This document shows positions 15,759-24,891 of a stretch of 64,000 nucleotides of DNA, in pieces. The translations under genes were made by a program, and so were the position numbers. Under the pieces are notes generated by a model. That model saw only the letters and a list, made by a program, of their open reading frames with translations. It was not told the DNA's origin and made no database searches. The number at the start of each line of letters is the position of its first letter. Positions within the stretch are counted from its first letter, which is position 1. This stretch comes from Methylophilus sp. 13. Lineage in GTDB: Bacteria > Pseudomonadota > Gammaproteobacteria > Burkholderiales > Methylophilaceae. Location of the stretch: contig NZ_JADKYR010000001.1 of NCBI RefSeq assembly GCF_015354335.1, forward strand, positions 744,001 through 808,000, given 5' to 3'.

Positions 15759-17633
15759 ATGGCACTGTTGCAAATTGCAGAACCGGGGCAAAGTGCAGCG
15801 CCCCACCAGCACAGACTGGCCGTCGGCATAGATCTCGGCACCACCAACTCGCTGGTGGCCACCGTGCGCAGTGGCGAATGTGTGGCACTGGCCGATGACC
15901 ATGGTCGCCACCTGCTGCCTTCGGTGGTGCGCTATCAGGTGGCTGAGACCACCGTGGGCTGGGAGGCCAAGTTTGCCGCCGCCAGTGACCCGCGCAACAC
16001 CATCGTCTCGGTCAAGCGCCTGATGGGACGCGGCCTGCAAGACATACAACACCTGGGGCAGTTGCCTTATCGCCTGGTAGACAGCCCGGGCATGGTCAAA
16101 CTGGAGACCGTGGCCGGGGTGCGCAGCCCGGTCGAAATTTCTGCCGACATCCTCAAGGTGTTGCGTGCACGCGCCGAACACAGCCTGGGCGGTGAACTCA
16201 CCGGCGCCGTGATTACTGTCCCTGCCTATTTTGACGATGCCCAGCGTCAGGCCACCAAGGACGCCGCCACACTGGCCGGTATCAATGTCTTGCGCCTGCT
16301 TAACGAGCCCACTGCCGCTGCCATTGCCTACGGGCTGGATAACGCCGCGGAAGGCGTGTATTGCGTCTATGATCTGGGGGGCGGCACCTTTGATTTTTCC
16401 ATCCTGCGCTTGAACCGTGGCGTATTCGAGGTACTGGCCACCAGCGGTGACTCAGCCCTGGGCGGCGATGATTTTGACCTCGCCATCTACCAGTGGCTGT
16501 GCAGCACATTGCAATTGCACACGTTAGACGCCGCCGACATGCGCAGCCTGCTCAACGAGTGCCGTCAAGCCAAAGAACGCCTGACCAGCCAGAGCAGCAC
16601 CGAACTCCGTTGCAGCCTGTCCAGCCACGGCGACATCCACGCCATCCTCAGCCGCGAACTGTTTTTTGAGCTGAGCCAGCCACTGCTGACCAAAACCTTT
16701 AGCCCGGTGCGCCGTGCACTGCGTGATGCAGGCTTGCAAACAAACGACATTCAGGGTGTGGTGCTGGTCGGTGGCGCCACCCGCATGCCGCAACTGCGGC
16801 AAGCCGTGGCCGATTTTTTCAAACAGCCACCGCTCACCAACCTCGACCCCGACCAGGTGGTGGCGCTCGGTGCCGCCATGCAAGCCAATGCGCTGGCAGG
16901 CAACCGCTCAGACCAGGAATGGCTACTGCTGGATGTCATCCCGCTGTCGCTGGGCATGGAAACCATGGGCGGCCTCAGCGAAAAAATCATCCCGCGCAAC
17001 GCCACCCTGCCCACGGCACGCGCGCAGGATTTCACCACCTTCAAAGACGGCCAGACCGCCATGAGCTTTCATGTGGTTCAGGGCGAACGCGAACTGGTGG
17101 CCGAATGCCGCTCGCTGGCCCGCTTCGAACTGCGCGGCATCCCGCCCATGGTAGCCGGCGCCGCCCGTATCCGCGTCACCTTCCAGGTCGATGCCGATGG
17201 CCTGCTGTCAGTCTCCGCCATCGAGCAAACCAGTGGCGTTGCCGCCCAAATCAGTATCAAACCCTCTTACGGCCTCAGTGAAGACGAAATCACCCGCCTG
17301 CTGCGTGCGGGTGTCGAACACGCAGAACACGACAAGCGCATGCGCGCCCTGCGCGAAGCCCAGGTGGAAGCCAGACGCTTACTGGACGCCACCGAAACCG
17401 CCATGGCCGAAGACGGCCACAACCTGCTCAGCAAAGCCGAATGGGACCATATCTGGCAACATATTTACGCGCTGGCGGAAACCCTGATCATGGGTGACAG
17501 CAACAAGATCGAAGACCTGCGCCATGCCACCGAAGCCCTTAACAACGCCTCGTCCACCTTCGCCGCGCGCCGCATGGACCAAAGCATACAGCAGGCACTC
17601 ACTGGCCAGCATCTGGAAAGCCTGACCGTATGA
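15759..17633 (+). CDS. hscA: HscA, Hsp70-type Fe-S chaperone
   Basis: A 624-residue Hsp70 homologue. The ATPase domain begins [16 protein letters not shown] (about residue 20) and contains [13 protein letters not shown] and [14 protein letters not shown]; the substrate-binding domain follows from about residue 385. Length fits HscA, which drives cluster transfer from IscU using its LPPVK motif. GAGGAG precedes ATG 15759. The usual co-chaperone gene hscB is absent between iscA and hscA (46 bp gap), so HscB must come from elsewhere or be dispensable. The stop overlaps the fdx start by 4 bp. Confidence 0.95.
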   Translation: MALLQIAEPGQSAAPHQHRLAVGIDLGTTNSLVATVRSGECVALADDHGRHLLPSVVRYQVAETTVGWEAKFAAASDPRNTIVSVKRLMGRGLQDIQHLGQLPYRLVDSPGMVKLETVAGVRSPVEISADILKVLRARAEHSLGGELTGAVITVPAYFDDAQRQATKDAATLAGINVLRLLNEPTAAAIAYGLDNAAEGVYCVYDLGGGTFDFSILRLNRGVFEVLATSGDSALGGDDFDLAIYQWLCSTLQLHTLDAADMRSLLNECRQAKERLTSQSSTELRCSLSSHGDIHAILSRELFFELSQPLLTKTFSPVRRALRDAGLQTNDIQGVVLVGGATRMPQLRQAVADFFKQPPLTNLDPDQVVALGAAMQANALAGNRSDQEWLLLDVIPLSLGMETMGGLSEKIIPRNATLPTARAQDFTTFKDGQTAMSFHVVQGERELVAECRSLARFELRGIPPMVAGAARIRVTFQVDADGLLSVSAIEQTSGVAAQISIKPSYGLSEDEITRLLRAGVEHAEHDKRMRALREAQVEARRLLDATETAMAEDGHNLLSKAEWDHIWQHIYALAETLIMGDSNKIEDLRHATEALNNASSTFAARRMDQSIQQALTGQHLESLTV

Positions 17634-17968
17634 CCCAGCTCACCATCCTGCCCCACCCCGAGCTTTGCCCGCAAGGTATGCAGATTGAAGCCAAACCCGG
17701 CAAAGTGCTGTGCGACACCCTGCTACACGCGGGCATTGCCCTGGAACACGCCTGCGACGGCGTGTGTGCCTGTAGCACCTGTCATGTGATTATCCAGCAG
17801 GGCAATGCCAGCCTGACGGCTGCCACTGATGAGGAAGAAGACCAGTTGGATAAAGCCTGGGGATTAACGCCGCAATCCAGACTGGCTTGCCAGGTGAAAA
17901 TAGGCAGTGAAGCGTTGACGATTGCCTTGCCGAAATATAGTTTGAACCATGCCAGAGAGATGGACTAA
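17630..17968 (+). CDS. fdx: ISC-type [2Fe-2S] ferredoxin
   Basis: A 112-residue adrenodoxin-like ferredoxin: [14 protein letters not shown] supplies three ligands in CX5CX2C spacing and RLACQVKI the fourth. It provides electrons for cluster assembly on IscU. The ATGA overlap with hscA shows coupling. It is the last gene of the operon; no strong T-run terminator follows. Confidence 0.93.
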   Translation: MTQLTILPHPELCPQGMQIEAKPGKVLCDTLLHAGIALEHACDGVCACSTCHVIIQQGNASLTAATDEEEDQLDKAWGLTPQSRLACQVKIGSEALTIALPKYSLNHAREMD

Positions 17969-18078
17969 AGCGCTTGCCCCTCAAAGTCGAGAAAAAGTGA
18001 TTCTTCTGATTTTTTATAGATTAGCTGTAGGATGGGCATGAATGCCCACACAGAAGTGCGTTATATGTAATATTCTTT

Positions 18079-18390
18079 TTCGCCTGTAGGCGAGTCACTT
18101 TCTGGTGCTTGTCCCCCAGTACTTTGGTGCTCTGTTGATACGCGCCTTTTCGCCTGTAGGCGAGTTACATTTCTTTGCTTGCACAAAGATAAAGTAACCA
18201 AAAGAAAGTGCACCCCAGCTTCCGCTTGTTTCCTGCGTTGCTCATCAAAATAAGCGCTCGCGAAACTCATCCTAGCGGCCTGCACACACCGCAGGCCACC
18301 GCGGGATTCGAACAGCCGCTCGCTTGATCTTATTTTGCCTGCGCTACTCGGCGCGGCAGATGGGGACCCCGAACACCCGATGAGCGCAAC
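18079..18390. repeat. Long repeat element, left inverted copy
   Basis: Starts with the 17-bp motif TTCGCCTGTAGGCGAGT, repeated at 18147-18168, and continues through GTAACCAAAAGAAAG, GCGTTGCTCATCAAAATAAG and CGAAACTCATCCTAGC to about 18390. The same order of diverged blocks appears in reverse complement at 18475-18690. Any open frames inside look like by-products of the repeat. It has no transposase. Confidence 0.7.
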
Positions 18391-18474
18391 GATCCGTGGA
18401 TTGAAGAAATGAATTGGTGTTTTTCAACGGTCCAAACTTCTACGCTGTGAGTTTGGCGAGACAGATCCCATCCC

Positions 18475-18690
18475 ATCACGCTGAGTAGCGGAAACAAAGT
18501 AAGGAAAAAGGGAGCGACTGTCTGAGCTCCGCGGCAGCTTGCGAAGTGTGCAAGCTGCTAGGGCGAGTTTCGTGACCGCTTACTTTGTTGAGCAACGCAA
18601 GGAAGCCGAAGGCCGTGATGGCTGGGTGCCCTCTTCTTTGGTTACTTTCTGTGGGGCAAGCAACAGAAAGTAACTCGCCTACAGGCGAAA
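18475..18690. repeat. Long repeat element, right inverted copy
   Basis: Reverse-complement diverged copy of the left element: from the right edge inward it reads TTTCGCCTGTAGGCGAGTTA, GAAAGTAACCAAAGAAG, GCGTTGCTCAACAAAGTAAG and CGAAACTCGCCCTAGCAGC. About 70-80% of bases agree by eye. The two copies are separated by roughly 85 bp and together form a large potential hairpin upstream of nifE. Confidence 0.7.
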
Positions 18691-18874
18691 CAAACCGTAT
18701 TAATAAACCCAAAAAACTAAACCAACTCGCCGACGTTGAATTCACCAACTATCAAAAAATCAGAACAATAACGTTCTACTCAATCACATGGCATCGCATC
18801 ATCCAGTACCTCAACGTGTGGGCATGCATCTCACCCTACAACATGCCATCTATCCCCACACCGATTGTCGCATT

Positions 18875-18890
18875 TGTCTGCTTTCCGACA
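18875..18890. promoter_or_regulatory. NifA site upstream of nifE
   Basis: TGT-CTGCTTTCCG-ACA, exact TGT-N10-ACA, about 60-70 bp upstream of the nifE -24 element. Confidence 0.8.
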
Positions 18891-18947
18891 TTCAATAACT
18901 TAAAATAATGTTCTTTAAATTCATACAGTTAAAACACATAAACAGCG

Positions 18948-18963
18948 TGGCACATTCCTTGCA
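18948..18963 (+). promoter_or_regulatory. Sigma54 promoter of nifENX
   Basis: TGGCACATTCCTTGCA, a perfect match to TGGCAC-N5-TTGCW, 35 bp before the nifE start codon. Confidence 0.93.
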
Positions 18964-18997
18964 ATAACCACAACAAGAACTCCAAAGGTGTCTTGTC

Positions 18998-20428
18998 ATG
19001 GCAAGTTTGAACGAAAAAATTCAGGACGTGTTTAATGAACCCGGCTGCGATAAAAATCAGGCCAAGGATGAAAAAGCACGCAAGAAAGGTTGTACCAAGC
19101 AATTGACGCCTGGTGCCGCCGCCGGTGGCTGCGCTTTTGATGGTGCCAAGATCGCCTTGCAGCCGATTACCGATGTCGCGCATCTGGTACATGGGCCGAT
19201 TGCCTGCGAAGGGAATTCCTGGGATAACCGTGGCGCCAAGTCCTCTGATTCCACTCTCTATAGAACTGGCTTTACCACCGACATGAACGAACTGGATGTG
19301 ATTTATGGTGGTGAAAAACGGTTGTTCAAGGCGATTAAAGAAATCATCACCAAATATGACCCGCCTGCGGTGTTTGTTTACCAGACCTGCGTGCCTGCAC
19401 TGACCGGCGATGACATTGAGGCGGTGTGCAAGAAAGCCAGTGAGAAATTTGGCAAGCCGGTGATCCCGGTGAATTCGCCAGGCTTTGCCGGACCAAAAAA
19501 CCTGGGCAACAAGCTGGCGGGTGAAGCATTGCTGGCGCATGTGATTGGCACACAGGAGCCTGAGTACACCACGCCGTACGACATTAATATCATAGGTGAA
19601 TATAACCTGGCCGGTGAGTTGTGGCAGGTCAAACCGCTGCTGGATGAATTGGGCATCCGCGTGCTGGCCTGTATTTCCGGCGATGCCAAATACCATGAAG
19701 TAGCGCAGTCGCACCGCGCCAGGGCGGCAATGATGGTTTGTTCCAAGGCCATGATCAATGTGGCGCGCAAGATGGAAGAGCGTTATGGCATTCCGTTTTT
19801 TGAAGGTTCGTTTTACGGCATTGGCGACATGAGCGACAGCTTGCGCCAGATTGCCCACCTGCTGATACAGCAAGGTGCAGATGCCGAGTTGATGACGCGT
19901 ACCGAAGCAGTGATTACGCGTGAAGAAACCCGTGCGTGGGCGGCGATAGCCGACTACAAATTGCGCCTGAGTGGCAAGCGCGTGTTGCTGATTACCGGCG
20001 GCGTCAAATCCTGGTCTGTGGTGTCAGCCTTACAGGAAGCAGGAATGGAGGTGGTGGGCACCAGCGTCAAAAAATCCACCGAGGAAGACAAGGAAAAGAT
20101 CAAGGAAATCATGGGCGAGGATGCCCACATGATAGACGACATGCGTCCGCGCGACATGTATGCCATGCTCAAGGAAGCAAAGGCCGACATCATGCTCTCG
20201 GGTGGGCGCAGCCAGTTTGTGGCGCTCAAGGCCAAAATGCCGTGGCTGGATATTAACCAGGAACGTCACCATGCGTATGCGGGCTATGTGGGCATGGTGG
20301 AACTGGTCAAAAACATCACGCAATCGCTGTATCACCCGGTGTGGCAACAGGTGCGGCAACCAGCGCCGTGGGAAACGGCAGTCAGCCGCGATGAGCCGCC
20401 ACTGACCAGCGGCGACATCGCGGCCTGA
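18998..20428 (+). CDS. nifE: NifE, FeMo-cofactor scaffold alpha subunit
   Basis: A 476-residue homologue of NifD that with NifN forms the scaffold on which NifB-co becomes FeMo-co. The N-terminus has the [23 protein letters not shown] signature of NifE, followed by the cluster cysteine in [15 protein letters not shown] and [20 protein letters not shown]. It is first in nifE-nifN-nifX and lies behind a perfect sigma54 promoter with a NifA site. AGGTGTCTTGTCATG gives the ribosome site. Length is normal. Confidence 0.97.
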   Translation: MASLNEKIQDVFNEPGCDKNQAKDEKARKKGCTKQLTPGAAAGGCAFDGAKIALQPITDVAHLVHGPIACEGNSWDNRGAKSSDSTLYRTGFTTDMNELDVIYGGEKRLFKAIKEIITKYDPPAVFVYQTCVPALTGDDIEAVCKKASEKFGKPVIPVNSPGFAGPKNLGNKLAGEALLAHVIGTQEPEYTTPYDINIIGEYNLAGELWQVKPLLDELGIRVLACISGDAKYHEVAQSHRARAAMMVCSKAMINVARKMEERYGIPFFEGSFYGIGDMSDSLRQIAHLLIQQGADAELMTRTEAVITREETRAWAAIADYKLRLSGKRVLLITGGVKSWSVVSALQEAGMEVVGTSVKKSTEEDKEKIKEIMGEDAHMIDDMRPRDMYAMLKEAKADIMLSGGRSQFVALKAKMPWLDINQERHHAYAGYVGMVELVKNITQSLYHPVWQQVRQPAPWETAVSRDEPPLTSGDIAA

Positions 20429-20441
20429 AGGGAGCAAGACC

Positions 20442-21866
20442 ATGGCACAAGTACTCAACCCCGGTAAAGCCTGTAGCGTCAACCCGCTCAAGATGAGCGC
20501 ACCGATAGGCGCGGCGCTGGCCTTTATGGGCTTGCAGCACTGCCTGCCTACCCTGCATGGTTCGCAGGGCTGTACTTCATTCGGGCTGGTATTGTTTGTG
20601 CGGCATTTCCGCGAAATGATCCCCATGCAAACCACGGCCATGAGCGAGGTCACCACCATCCTTGGTGGCATGGACAATATCGAGCAGACCATCGTCAATA
20701 TCTGGAAACGCAACCAGCCCTCCATCCTCGGCATCGCCTCTACCGGGCTGACCGAAACCAAGGGCGATGATGTGGATGCCTATCTCAAGCTGATTGCGCA
20801 AAAACACCCCGAGCTGGCCGACATGCATATCCTGTATGTATCGACGCCTGACTACGTGGGCGCGTTTCAGGATGGCTGGAGCAAGGCGGTGCTGAAAATC
20901 GTGCAGCACTTTGCCCAGCCTGTGAGCGTGCGCCATGCACGCCGCGTCAATGTACTGGCTGGCAGCCATTTAACACCGGGCGACTTGCAGGAAATTCGCG
21001 ATATTGTCGAACTGTTCGGTCTGGAGGCGGTGATAGTGCCCGACATTTCCGGCTCGCTGGATGGCCATATTCCGGACGACTTTACACCGACTACACTGGG
21101 CGGCACCACGCTGGAGCAGTTACAGACCCTGGGTGCTGCACGCTATACGCTCGCTATCGGCGAGCAGATGCGCCCGGCAGCGCAGGCGCTGGAAGCCCAA
21201 TGTGGCGTCCCCTACCGTCTGTTTGAGCGGCTGACCGGACTGGCCGCCAGTGATGACTTTGTGCAATGCCTGTCCGAACTCACCGGCACCCCCGTGCCGA
21301 TGAAACTGCGCCGCCAGCGCAGCCAGTGTCAGGACGCCATGCTGGATGCGCATTTTTATACCGGCGGCAAAACCGTCGCTATCGGTGCCGAACCCGACAT
21401 GTTGTGGAGCTACGGCCAGTTTTTGCTAGAGATGGGCTGTGACTTGCGCGCGGTGACTACCACCCACTCGCCGTTATTGGCGCAACTGCCTATAGAACAG
21501 GTTCAAATCGGTGATCTGGAAGATCTGGAAGCACTGGCGCAAGACTGCGACCTGCTACTTACACACTCGCACGGCAGGCAACTGGCCGAGCGCCTGCATC
21601 TGCCTTTTATCCGTATCGGCATCCCCACCTTTGACCGTATCGGCGCCGCACACAAAGTTAGCGTGGGCTACCGGGGCACGCGTGATCTGGCATTTGAACT
21701 GGCCAACACCTTTCTGGCACAGAGCCATGAACCGGCCCCTGATCACTGGTATCCCACACCGGCTACAGAGGCCGGTGCTGCCAGCGGCTGTAACAGTTGC
21801 ACGCCTGCTGGCAGTTGCCACAGCGCAAGCGACATGCATTTAGAAAGCACTGTGCATTTCAGTTAA
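20442..21866 (+). CDS. nifN: NifN, FeMo-cofactor scaffold beta subunit
   Basis: A 474-residue NifK-related protein: NPGKACSVNPLKMSAPIGAALAFMGLQHCLPTLHGSQGC is the NifN N-terminus carrying a cluster cysteine. It pairs with NifE. It starts 13 bp after nifE. The C-terminus has an unusual cysteine-rich tail, SGCNSCTPAGSCHSAS, not part of the NifN fold. Such a tail could bind metal or be a neutral extension. Confidence 0.96.
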   Translation: MAQVLNPGKACSVNPLKMSAPIGAALAFMGLQHCLPTLHGSQGCTSFGLVLFVRHFREMIPMQTTAMSEVTTILGGMDNIEQTIVNIWKRNQPSILGIASTGLTETKGDDVDAYLKLIAQKHPELADMHILYVSTPDYVGAFQDGWSKAVLKIVQHFAQPVSVRHARRVNVLAGSHLTPGDLQEIRDIVELFGLEAVIVPDISGSLDGHIPDDFTPTTLGGTTLEQLQTLGAARYTLAIGEQMRPAAQALEAQCGVPYRLFERLTGLAASDDFVQCLSELTGTPVPMKLRRQRSQCQDAMLDAHFYTGGKTVAIGAEPDMLWSYGQFLLEMGCDLRAVTTTHSPLLAQLPIEQVQIGDLEDLEALAQDCDLLLTHSHGRQLAERLHLPFIRIGIPTFDRIGAAHKVSVGYRGTRDLAFELANTFLAQSHEPAPDHWYPTPATEAGAASGCNSCTPAGSCHSASDMHLESTVHFS

Positions 21867-21885
21867 CCCCGTAAAGGAAACCCAT

Positions 21886-22296
21886 ATGAAAGTCGCATTT
21901 GCTACACAGGATTTAAAACGGGTCGACGCCCACTTTGGCTGGGCCAAGCACCTGGCCATTTATGAGCTGACGCCGGAAAACTGGACGTTTTTACACTCGG
22001 TGCCGTTTGATGGCGATTTAAAAGAAGACGGCAACGAAGACAAGCTGGCACCCAAACTGGAAGTTATCAAGGACTGTGCGCTGCTGTATGTGGCGGCCAT
22101 AGGTGGCTCCGCCGCTGCCCGTGTGGTGGCGCACAAGATACACCCGGTCAAGGTCACCGCTGATGAACCGATAGACGAAATTTTAGGCAAATTGCAGGAT
22201 GTGCTCAAAGGCACCCCACCCCCATGGTTACGCAAAGCCCTGCTCAAAGACCAGGCAGCCGCGCTGGACTTTGATGAGGAAGAAGAAACGGTATAG
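21886..22296 (+). CDS. nifX: NifX, FeMo-cofactor intermediate carrier
   Basis: A 136-residue NifX: MKVAFATQDLKRVDAHFGWAKHLAIYEL and the later DCALLYVAAIGGSAAARVVAHKIHPVKV are family hallmarks. NifX binds NifB-co and VK-cluster during FeMo-co synthesis. It starts 19 bp after nifN and ends in an acidic tail (DFDEEEE). The next nif gene is about 300 bp away across a repeat-filled spacer. Confidence 0.95.
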   Translation: MKVAFATQDLKRVDAHFGWAKHLAIYELTPENWTFLHSVPFDGDLKEDGNEDKLAPKLEVIKDCALLYVAAIGGSAAARVVAHKIHPVKVTADEPIDEILGKLQDVLKGTPPPWLRKALLKDQAAALDFDEEEETV

Positions 22297-22312
22297 GTTT
22301 TAAAGGCTTTTT

Positions 22313-22342
22313 GAGCCACAGAGGACACAGAGCGCACAGAGG
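22313..22342 (+). repeat. GAGCCACAGAGGACACAGAG-type intergenic repeat, unit 1
   Basis: First of three related units in the nifX-DUF269 spacer. This unit begins GAGCCACAGAGGACACAGAG and continues with a GCGCACAGAGG half. Units of this type occur as dispersed intergenic repeats in many proteobacteria. Confidence 0.7.
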
Positions 22343-22454
22343 TAGAACCGGATAAATGTTTGGCCTGTGCTGTGATTAAAAAATGATTTCGTAAACGCAA
22401 TGATTCGCCAATAAAACACAAAAGCAGCAAGTGCACTCAGCAAACTAAGAATTT

Positions 22455-22482
22455 CTCTGTGACCTCTGTGCGCTCTGTGACT
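22455..22482 (-). repeat. Intergenic repeat, unit 2 (inverted)
   Basis: CTCTGTGACCTCTGTGCGCT plus CTGTGACT is the reverse complement of the first unit, so units 1 and 2 can fold into a large hairpin spanning about 170 bp. Confidence 0.7.
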
Positions 22483-22506
22483 AATTAAAGCTTTTAAATT
22501 CATTTT

Positions 22507-22535
22507 GAGCCACCGAGGACACGGAGTGCACAGAG
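22507..22535 (+). repeat. Intergenic repeat, unit 3
   Basis: GAGCCACCGAGGACACGGAG followed by TGCACAGAG, a direct diverged copy of unit 1 located 60 bp before the DUF269 gene. Confidence 0.7.
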
Positions 22536-22594
22536 AAAACCGAAGGCGTTTGAGTGTTAATGCGGTAAGCAATATTTATTTATAGGAGAAAAAC

Positions 22595-23068
22595 ATGACA
22601 GCAGTCGCTGAAGCGCCAGTAGCGAGTGATCCCTGGACCTCGCCATTTGTGATCGAACTGATTAAGCAATGGCGGGCGCAAGACACCCATGGCGCATGGG
22701 AAGGCAAGGATAATGCGACCTTGCTGGCGCCGTACATCATCAGCAAGGAGCAGCGCCGCGAGATGCCAATTATCGGCGACCCCGACCCGGAAACCTTGTG
22801 GCGGCTAGAATTGTTTTATAACGCGGTGGGCCTGGCGGTGGAGCGGGAAACCGGCGTCATGGTCTCGCCCATGATGAAAATGCATCACGAGGGCTTTGGC
22901 AAAATGCTGCTGACTGCAGGCCGCCTGGTGGTGGTGAACAAGCATCTGCGTGATGTGCACCGCTTTGGTTTTGAAACCATGGACAAGCTGGCCGCCGAAG
23001 GACAGAAGCTGGTACAGGCCGCAGTGGAAATGATACAAAAGTTTCCCGAAGTGGTGAATTACGGTTAG
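22595..23068 (+). CDS. NifX-associated protein (DUF269)
   Basis: A 157-residue DUF269 protein: [27 protein letters not shown], then the conserved [25 protein letters not shown] and [15 protein letters not shown]. The family is almost confined to nif clusters next to nifX and is thought to assist FeMo-co synthesis; its exact activity is not established. TAGGAG precedes the ATG. It follows the repeat spacer, so its transcription may be read-through from nifENX or start from an unrecognised promoter. Confidence 0.9.
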   Translation: MTAVAEAPVASDPWTSPFVIELIKQWRAQDTHGAWEGKDNATLLAPYIISKEQRREMPIIGDPDPETLWRLELFYNAVGLAVERETGVMVSPMMKMHHEGFGKMLLTAGRLVVVNKHLRDVHRFGFETMDKLAAEGQKLVQAAVEMIQKFPEVVNYG

Positions 23069-23077
23069 GAGTGCGCC

Positions 23078-23290
23078 ATGAGTGAGATAGAAACAAGCGA
23101 CGTAGACTCCATCAAGGCCGAGGTAAAAAAACTCAATGCCCAGGCCACCCAGCTCAAAATGGACTTGCATGACTTGTCCGAAGACTTGCCGACCGGCTGG
23201 GAAAAAATTCCGGAAGTGGCCGAGAAAACCTTCAAGGCTTATCAACAATTGACTGACGCCCGTAAAAGGCTGACCGCAGCGGGTGGCTAG
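23078..23290 (+). CDS. CCE_0567/DUF683-family small helical protein
   Basis: A 70-residue helical-hairpin protein: VDSIKAEVKKLNAQATQLKMDLHDLSEDLPTGWEKIPEVAEKTF. The family (DUF683, CCE_0567-like) is a small coiled-coil metalloprotein encoded beside DUF269 and FdxB in nif clusters; function unknown. Spacing to both neighbours is about 10 bp, so it is in the same operon. Confidence 0.85.
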   Translation: MSEIETSDVDSIKAEVKKLNAQATQLKMDLHDLSEDLPTGWEKIPEVAEKTFKAYQQLTDARKRLTAAGG

Positions 23291-23299
23291 GAGCAAACC

Positions 23300-23596
23300 A
23301 TGGCTTTCAGTGTGACTTTACCCAGCGGCGTGGAGTGGACGCCGCAATTTGCCGACCACATTGCCGAGGAAAAATGCATAGGCTGTGGCCGCTGCTTTCG
23401 TGTCTGTGGCCGTGATGTGCTGGAGCTGGTTGGCATTACTGAAGACGGTGACCGCATCGCCATGACGCTGGGCGACGATGAGGATGATGAGTATGAAAAG
23501 AAAGTCATGACCATCGCCCATCCGGAAAACTGCGTGGGCTGCGAGGCCTGCGCCAAAATTTGTCCGAAAAAGTGCTATACCCACGCCCCGGCCTGA
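23300..23596 (+). CDS. fdxB: Nif-specific ferredoxin III (FdxB)
   Basis: A 98-residue 2[4Fe-4S] ferredoxin: CIGCGRCFRVCG near residue 28 and CVGCEACAKICPKKC near residue 77, separated by an acidic insert (DDEDDEYEKK). This is the nif-specific FdxB type found between DUF683 and nifQ. It probably donates electrons in FeMo-co assembly or to nitrogenase. Confidence 0.93.
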   Translation: MAFSVTLPSGVEWTPQFADHIAEEKCIGCGRCFRVCGRDVLELVGITEDGDRIAMTLGDDEDDEYEKKVMTIAHPENCVGCEACAKICPKKCYTHAPA

Positions 23597-23607
23597 GGGG
23601 AACCCGT

Positions 23608-24003
23608 ATGCAACAGAGCCTCTCCCCGCCCAGTGCTGTTGTAGCAAGTTCCCTAGCCTCATCTGGCCATGGCTGGGACGAGTTTGAGGATTTGATTGCA
23701 TTATTGATGGCACATGCGCTGGATCAACACGTGAACACCTATGCACTGGCAAGATTGATTGCAGGCACCTGCTGCAGCGGCGCCAACCATTTGTGGCAAG
23801 ACCTCAAACTGTCGAGCCGCGCCGAACTGTCGCAACTGATGCGCGACTATTTCCCGGCGCTGGTGGCCAAAAACAGCAGCGACATGAAGTGGAAAAAGTT
23901 TTTTTACCGGCAGCTGTGCGAGCAGGAAAACGTATTGATATGCAAGTCCCCCAGTTGCGGTGTCTGTGTGGATTATGAATTATGTTTTGGACCAGAGGAG
24001 TAA
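23608..24003 (+). CDS. nifQ: NifQ, molybdenum donor to FeMo-co synthesis
   Basis: A 131-residue NifQ. Its C-terminal cluster site CKSPSCGVCVDYELC has the CX4CX2CX5C spacing of the Mo-Fe-S cluster protein that delivers molybdenum to NifEN/NifH. The start at 23608 follows a GAGGGGAA ribosome site 11 bp after fdxB. It is shorter than some NifQ proteins at the N-terminus. Confidence 0.93.
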   Translation: MQQSLSPPSAVVASSLASSGHGWDEFEDLIALLMAHALDQHVNTYALARLIAGTCCSGANHLWQDLKLSSRAELSQLMRDYFPALVAKNSSDMKWKKFFYRQLCEQENVLICKSPSCGVCVDYELCFGPEE

Positions 24004-24006
24004 GCT

Positions 24007-24351
24007 ATGACTTGGCAAACCATTGCTGCGGCACAAGCCGCTGAAATGTTGAGTAACCCGGAACGCTTTGCGGAAATCGCGCTGTTTGATACCCGAGATA
24101 TGCACAGTTACCAGAGTGGCCATCTGCCAGGGGCCGACCAGCTGTCCGAGTACAAACTGGAACAGGTCTTGCGCAGCCTGCCGCGCAATATCCCGGTGAT
24201 GATTTATTGCTATCACGGCAATGCAAGCAAGGTGTTTGCGCAGATGTTTGACGACTTCCGCTACAAGGAAGTCTACAGCGTGGATGGCGGCTATGAAGCA
24301 TTGGCACCACTGGTGCAGGCGCTGCCGGAAAAGTTGGCTCACGCTGCGTAA
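24007..24351 (+). CDS. Rhodanese-domain protein of the nif operon
   Basis: A 114-residue single rhodanese domain: LFDTRDMHSYQSGHLPGADQL, and the active-site loop YCYHGNAS with the catalytic cysteine. Similar rhodaneses (RhdN-like) follow nifQ in several nif clusters and may handle sulfane sulfur. It starts 3 bp after nifQ, so the two are tightly coupled. Confidence 0.88.
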   Translation: MTWQTIAAAQAAEMLSNPERFAEIALFDTRDMHSYQSGHLPGADQLSEYKLEQVLRSLPRNIPVMIYCYHGNASKVFAQMFDDFRYKEVYSVDGGYEALAPLVQALPEKLAHAA

Positions 24352-24452
24352 TATAGCAGCGTTGACAGCCGCAGGCCCGACGCTGCGGTTGATGTTTTAC
24401 AGCGCGCTTGCATACACTAATGGTATCTCAACCCGATCAGGAAAATATCGTC

Positions 24453-24881
24453 ATGAAAATCAGCGCACGTAACCAGTTCCAGGGAAACATCACTGCCGTA
24501 CACACTGGCAGCGTACATACCGAAATCGAAATTGCCCTCGGCAATGGCGACACGCTGGTGGCCATGGTCACCCACAGCAGTGCACACAGTCTGGGCCTGA
24601 CCAGTGGCAAATCGGTGCTGGCCCTGGTCAAAGCCTCTTCCATGATGGTGATGACAGAGAGCGAGGGCTATGCCCTGAGCGCTCGTAACGTACTGCGCGG
24701 CGTGGTGGCACAGGTGATCAGCGGGCCGGTCAGTGCCGAAGTCAAACTCGATTTACCAGGCGGCAATACCGTGTTTGCGAGCATTACCCATGAAGCCGCA
24801 CGTGAACTTGGACTCAGTCAGGGCGCCAGTGCCAGCGTGGTATTCAAAGCCTCTGCGGTGATACTGGCAGTTGCCAGCTAG
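24453..24881 (+). CDS. Molbindin with two Mop domains (ModG-like)
   Basis: A 142-residue protein consisting of two tandem Mop (TOBE-like) molybdate-binding domains: ISARNQFQGNITAVHTGSVHTEIEI and LSARNVLRGVVAQVISGPVSAEVKL, each ending with the VKASSMMVM or FKASAVILAV strand. Such di-Mop proteins store or buffer molybdate. The ATG at 24453 is chosen from domain alignment. It closes the nifENX-Q block and converges with the mod genes, a sensible supply link for NifQ. Confidence 0.9.
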   Translation: MKISARNQFQGNITAVHTGSVHTEIEIALGNGDTLVAMVTHSSAHSLGLTSGKSVLALVKASSMMVMTESEGYALSARNVLRGVVAQVISGPVSAEVKLDLPGGNTVFASITHEAARELGLSQGASASVVFKASAVILAVAS

Positions 24882-24891
24882 GCGTTTACCC

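Noticed and set aside
18061-18748. Small open frames inside the inverted repeat upstream of nifE
   Set aside because: They follow the repeat copies and share only repeat-derived words such as SPTGE; no ribosome site or domain.
22300-22572. Open frame in the nifX-DUF269 spacer reading HRAHRGHRE
   Set aside because: It is translation of the GAGCCACAGAGG intergenic repeats, a well-known source of false genes.
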